Shown here piece by piece: positions 5,044 to 5,377 of a DNA stretch of 5,377 bases. The notes under the pieces are model-generated. The model had not been told where the DNA came from. It did no database searches and saw only the letters and a list, made by a program, of their open reading frames with translations. The translations under genes were made by a program, and so were the position numbers. Where the stretch lies: positions 6,694-12,070 of the forward strand of contig DANA01000123.1 in NCBI GenBank assembly GCA_002508495.1. Direction: 5' to 3'. The stretch comes from Methanoregula sp. UBA276. GTDB taxonomy: Archaea; Halobacteriota; Methanomicrobia; Methanomicrobiales; Methanospirillaceae. Position 1 is the first letter of the stretch, and each line of letters starts with the position of its first letter.

Positions 5044-5377
5044 ATGACTGAAAAAGAGCAGGCAGAGACTTCGGCAGCTGACAAAAAACGCGAGGAACTC
5101 ATCGGAAAAGTTCTGACCATCAACGATCTTGTCCAGTACCAGGAAGGGTCTGTCGCGAGCCGGATGATTGTTTTCAAAAAGACCGGAACCATCACCCATT
5201 TTGCTTTTGATGAGGGAGAGGGGCTCTCCGAGCACTCCGCCCCGTTCGATGCTATCCTGACGGTCACGGACGGCGTAGCGGAGGTATCGATTGCCGGAAC
5301 ACCGCACGTGGTCAGGACGGGAGAGATGATCATCATGCCGGCAAACATTCCGCACAGCGTGCAGGCAAAGCAGCGGT
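5044..5377 (+). CDS. Small cupin-domain protein (partial, 3' end outside window)
   Basis: Single-domain cupin beta-barrel, presumably cytoplasmic, of unknown function; 111 codons are visible and such proteins usually have about 110-125 aa, so only the last strand is probably missing. Cupin motif 1 is GEGLSEHSAPFDAILTVTDG, with H64 present but the second histidine of the usual HxH replaced by alanine (HSA) and the usual glutamate replaced by D69. Motif 2 is GEMIIMPANIPHSV with H104 conserved. A metal could thus be held by H64, D69 and H104, but this is inference. Residues 1-20 are a charged Lys/Glu-rich helix-like lead-in. The ATG at 5044 is chosen for its AGGAG site; two in-frame upstream ATGs would add 9 or 5 residues. 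It follows the transporter by 74 nt on the same strand and may be co-transcribed or have its own promoter. Confidence 0.87.
   Translation, partial: MTEKEQAETSAADKKREELIGKVLTINDLVQYQEGSVASRMIVFKKTGTITHFAFDEGEGLSEHSAPFDAILTVTDGVAEVSIAGTPHVVRTGEMIIMPANIPHSVQAKQR

Noticed and set aside
1..5377. CRISPR array, insertion sequence, prophage or defence island
   Set aside because: No regularly spaced repeats, transposase, terminal inverted repeats, integrase, tRNA-attachment site or known defence gene was seen; gene content is ordinary chromosomal.

Overview
The window looks like chromosomal DNA from a methanogenic archaeon, most likely of the Methanomicrobiales (Methanoregula/Methanosphaerula type). 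This placement is inferred. It rests on an archaeal-type riboflavin/F420 reductase (ArfC/RIB7 family), a multi-PAS membrane histidine kinase paired with a receiver-only regulator, a small methanogen-style cupin, GGTG/GGAG-type Shine-Dalgarno sequences and short AT-rich TATA-like boxes in otherwise moderately GC-rich DNA. There is no rRNA, tRNA, CRISPR array, insertion sequence or phage gene.

Layout. Positions 1-398 (minus strand) hold the N-terminal half of a LivG-type ABC transporter ATPase, cut by the window edge. Upstream of it (399-657) is a gene-free spacer with a compact promoter: a TATA-like box flanked by a tandem pair of GGTACC sites on one side and a perfect 8-bp dyad on the other. 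The spacer also holds a 7-bp stem-loop and a T-tract downstream of the two-component genes. Positions 658-2815 (minus strand) hold a two-gene two-component operon. It consists of a membrane PAS-PAS histidine kinase and a stand-alone receiver protein whose start overlaps the kinase stop by 8 nt and has its own strong Shine-Dalgarno.

From 2928 onward the genes run on the plus strand, divergent from the kinase. They are arfC (riboflavin/F420 precursor biosynthesis), an ArsB/NhaD/SLC13-type membrane transporter with a structured leader and no normal start codon at the expected place, and a small cupin protein cut by the right edge just short of its probable end.

The genes do not form one obvious pathway. 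The kinase and receiver clearly work together, probably acting on protein partners because neither carries a DNA-binding domain. The other genes look like ordinary chromosomal neighbours. I found no convincing new multi-gene system. The points most worth a second look are the dyad-flanked promoter of the ABC gene, the start-codon and hairpin arrangement before the transporter, and the altered G2 box of the kinase.
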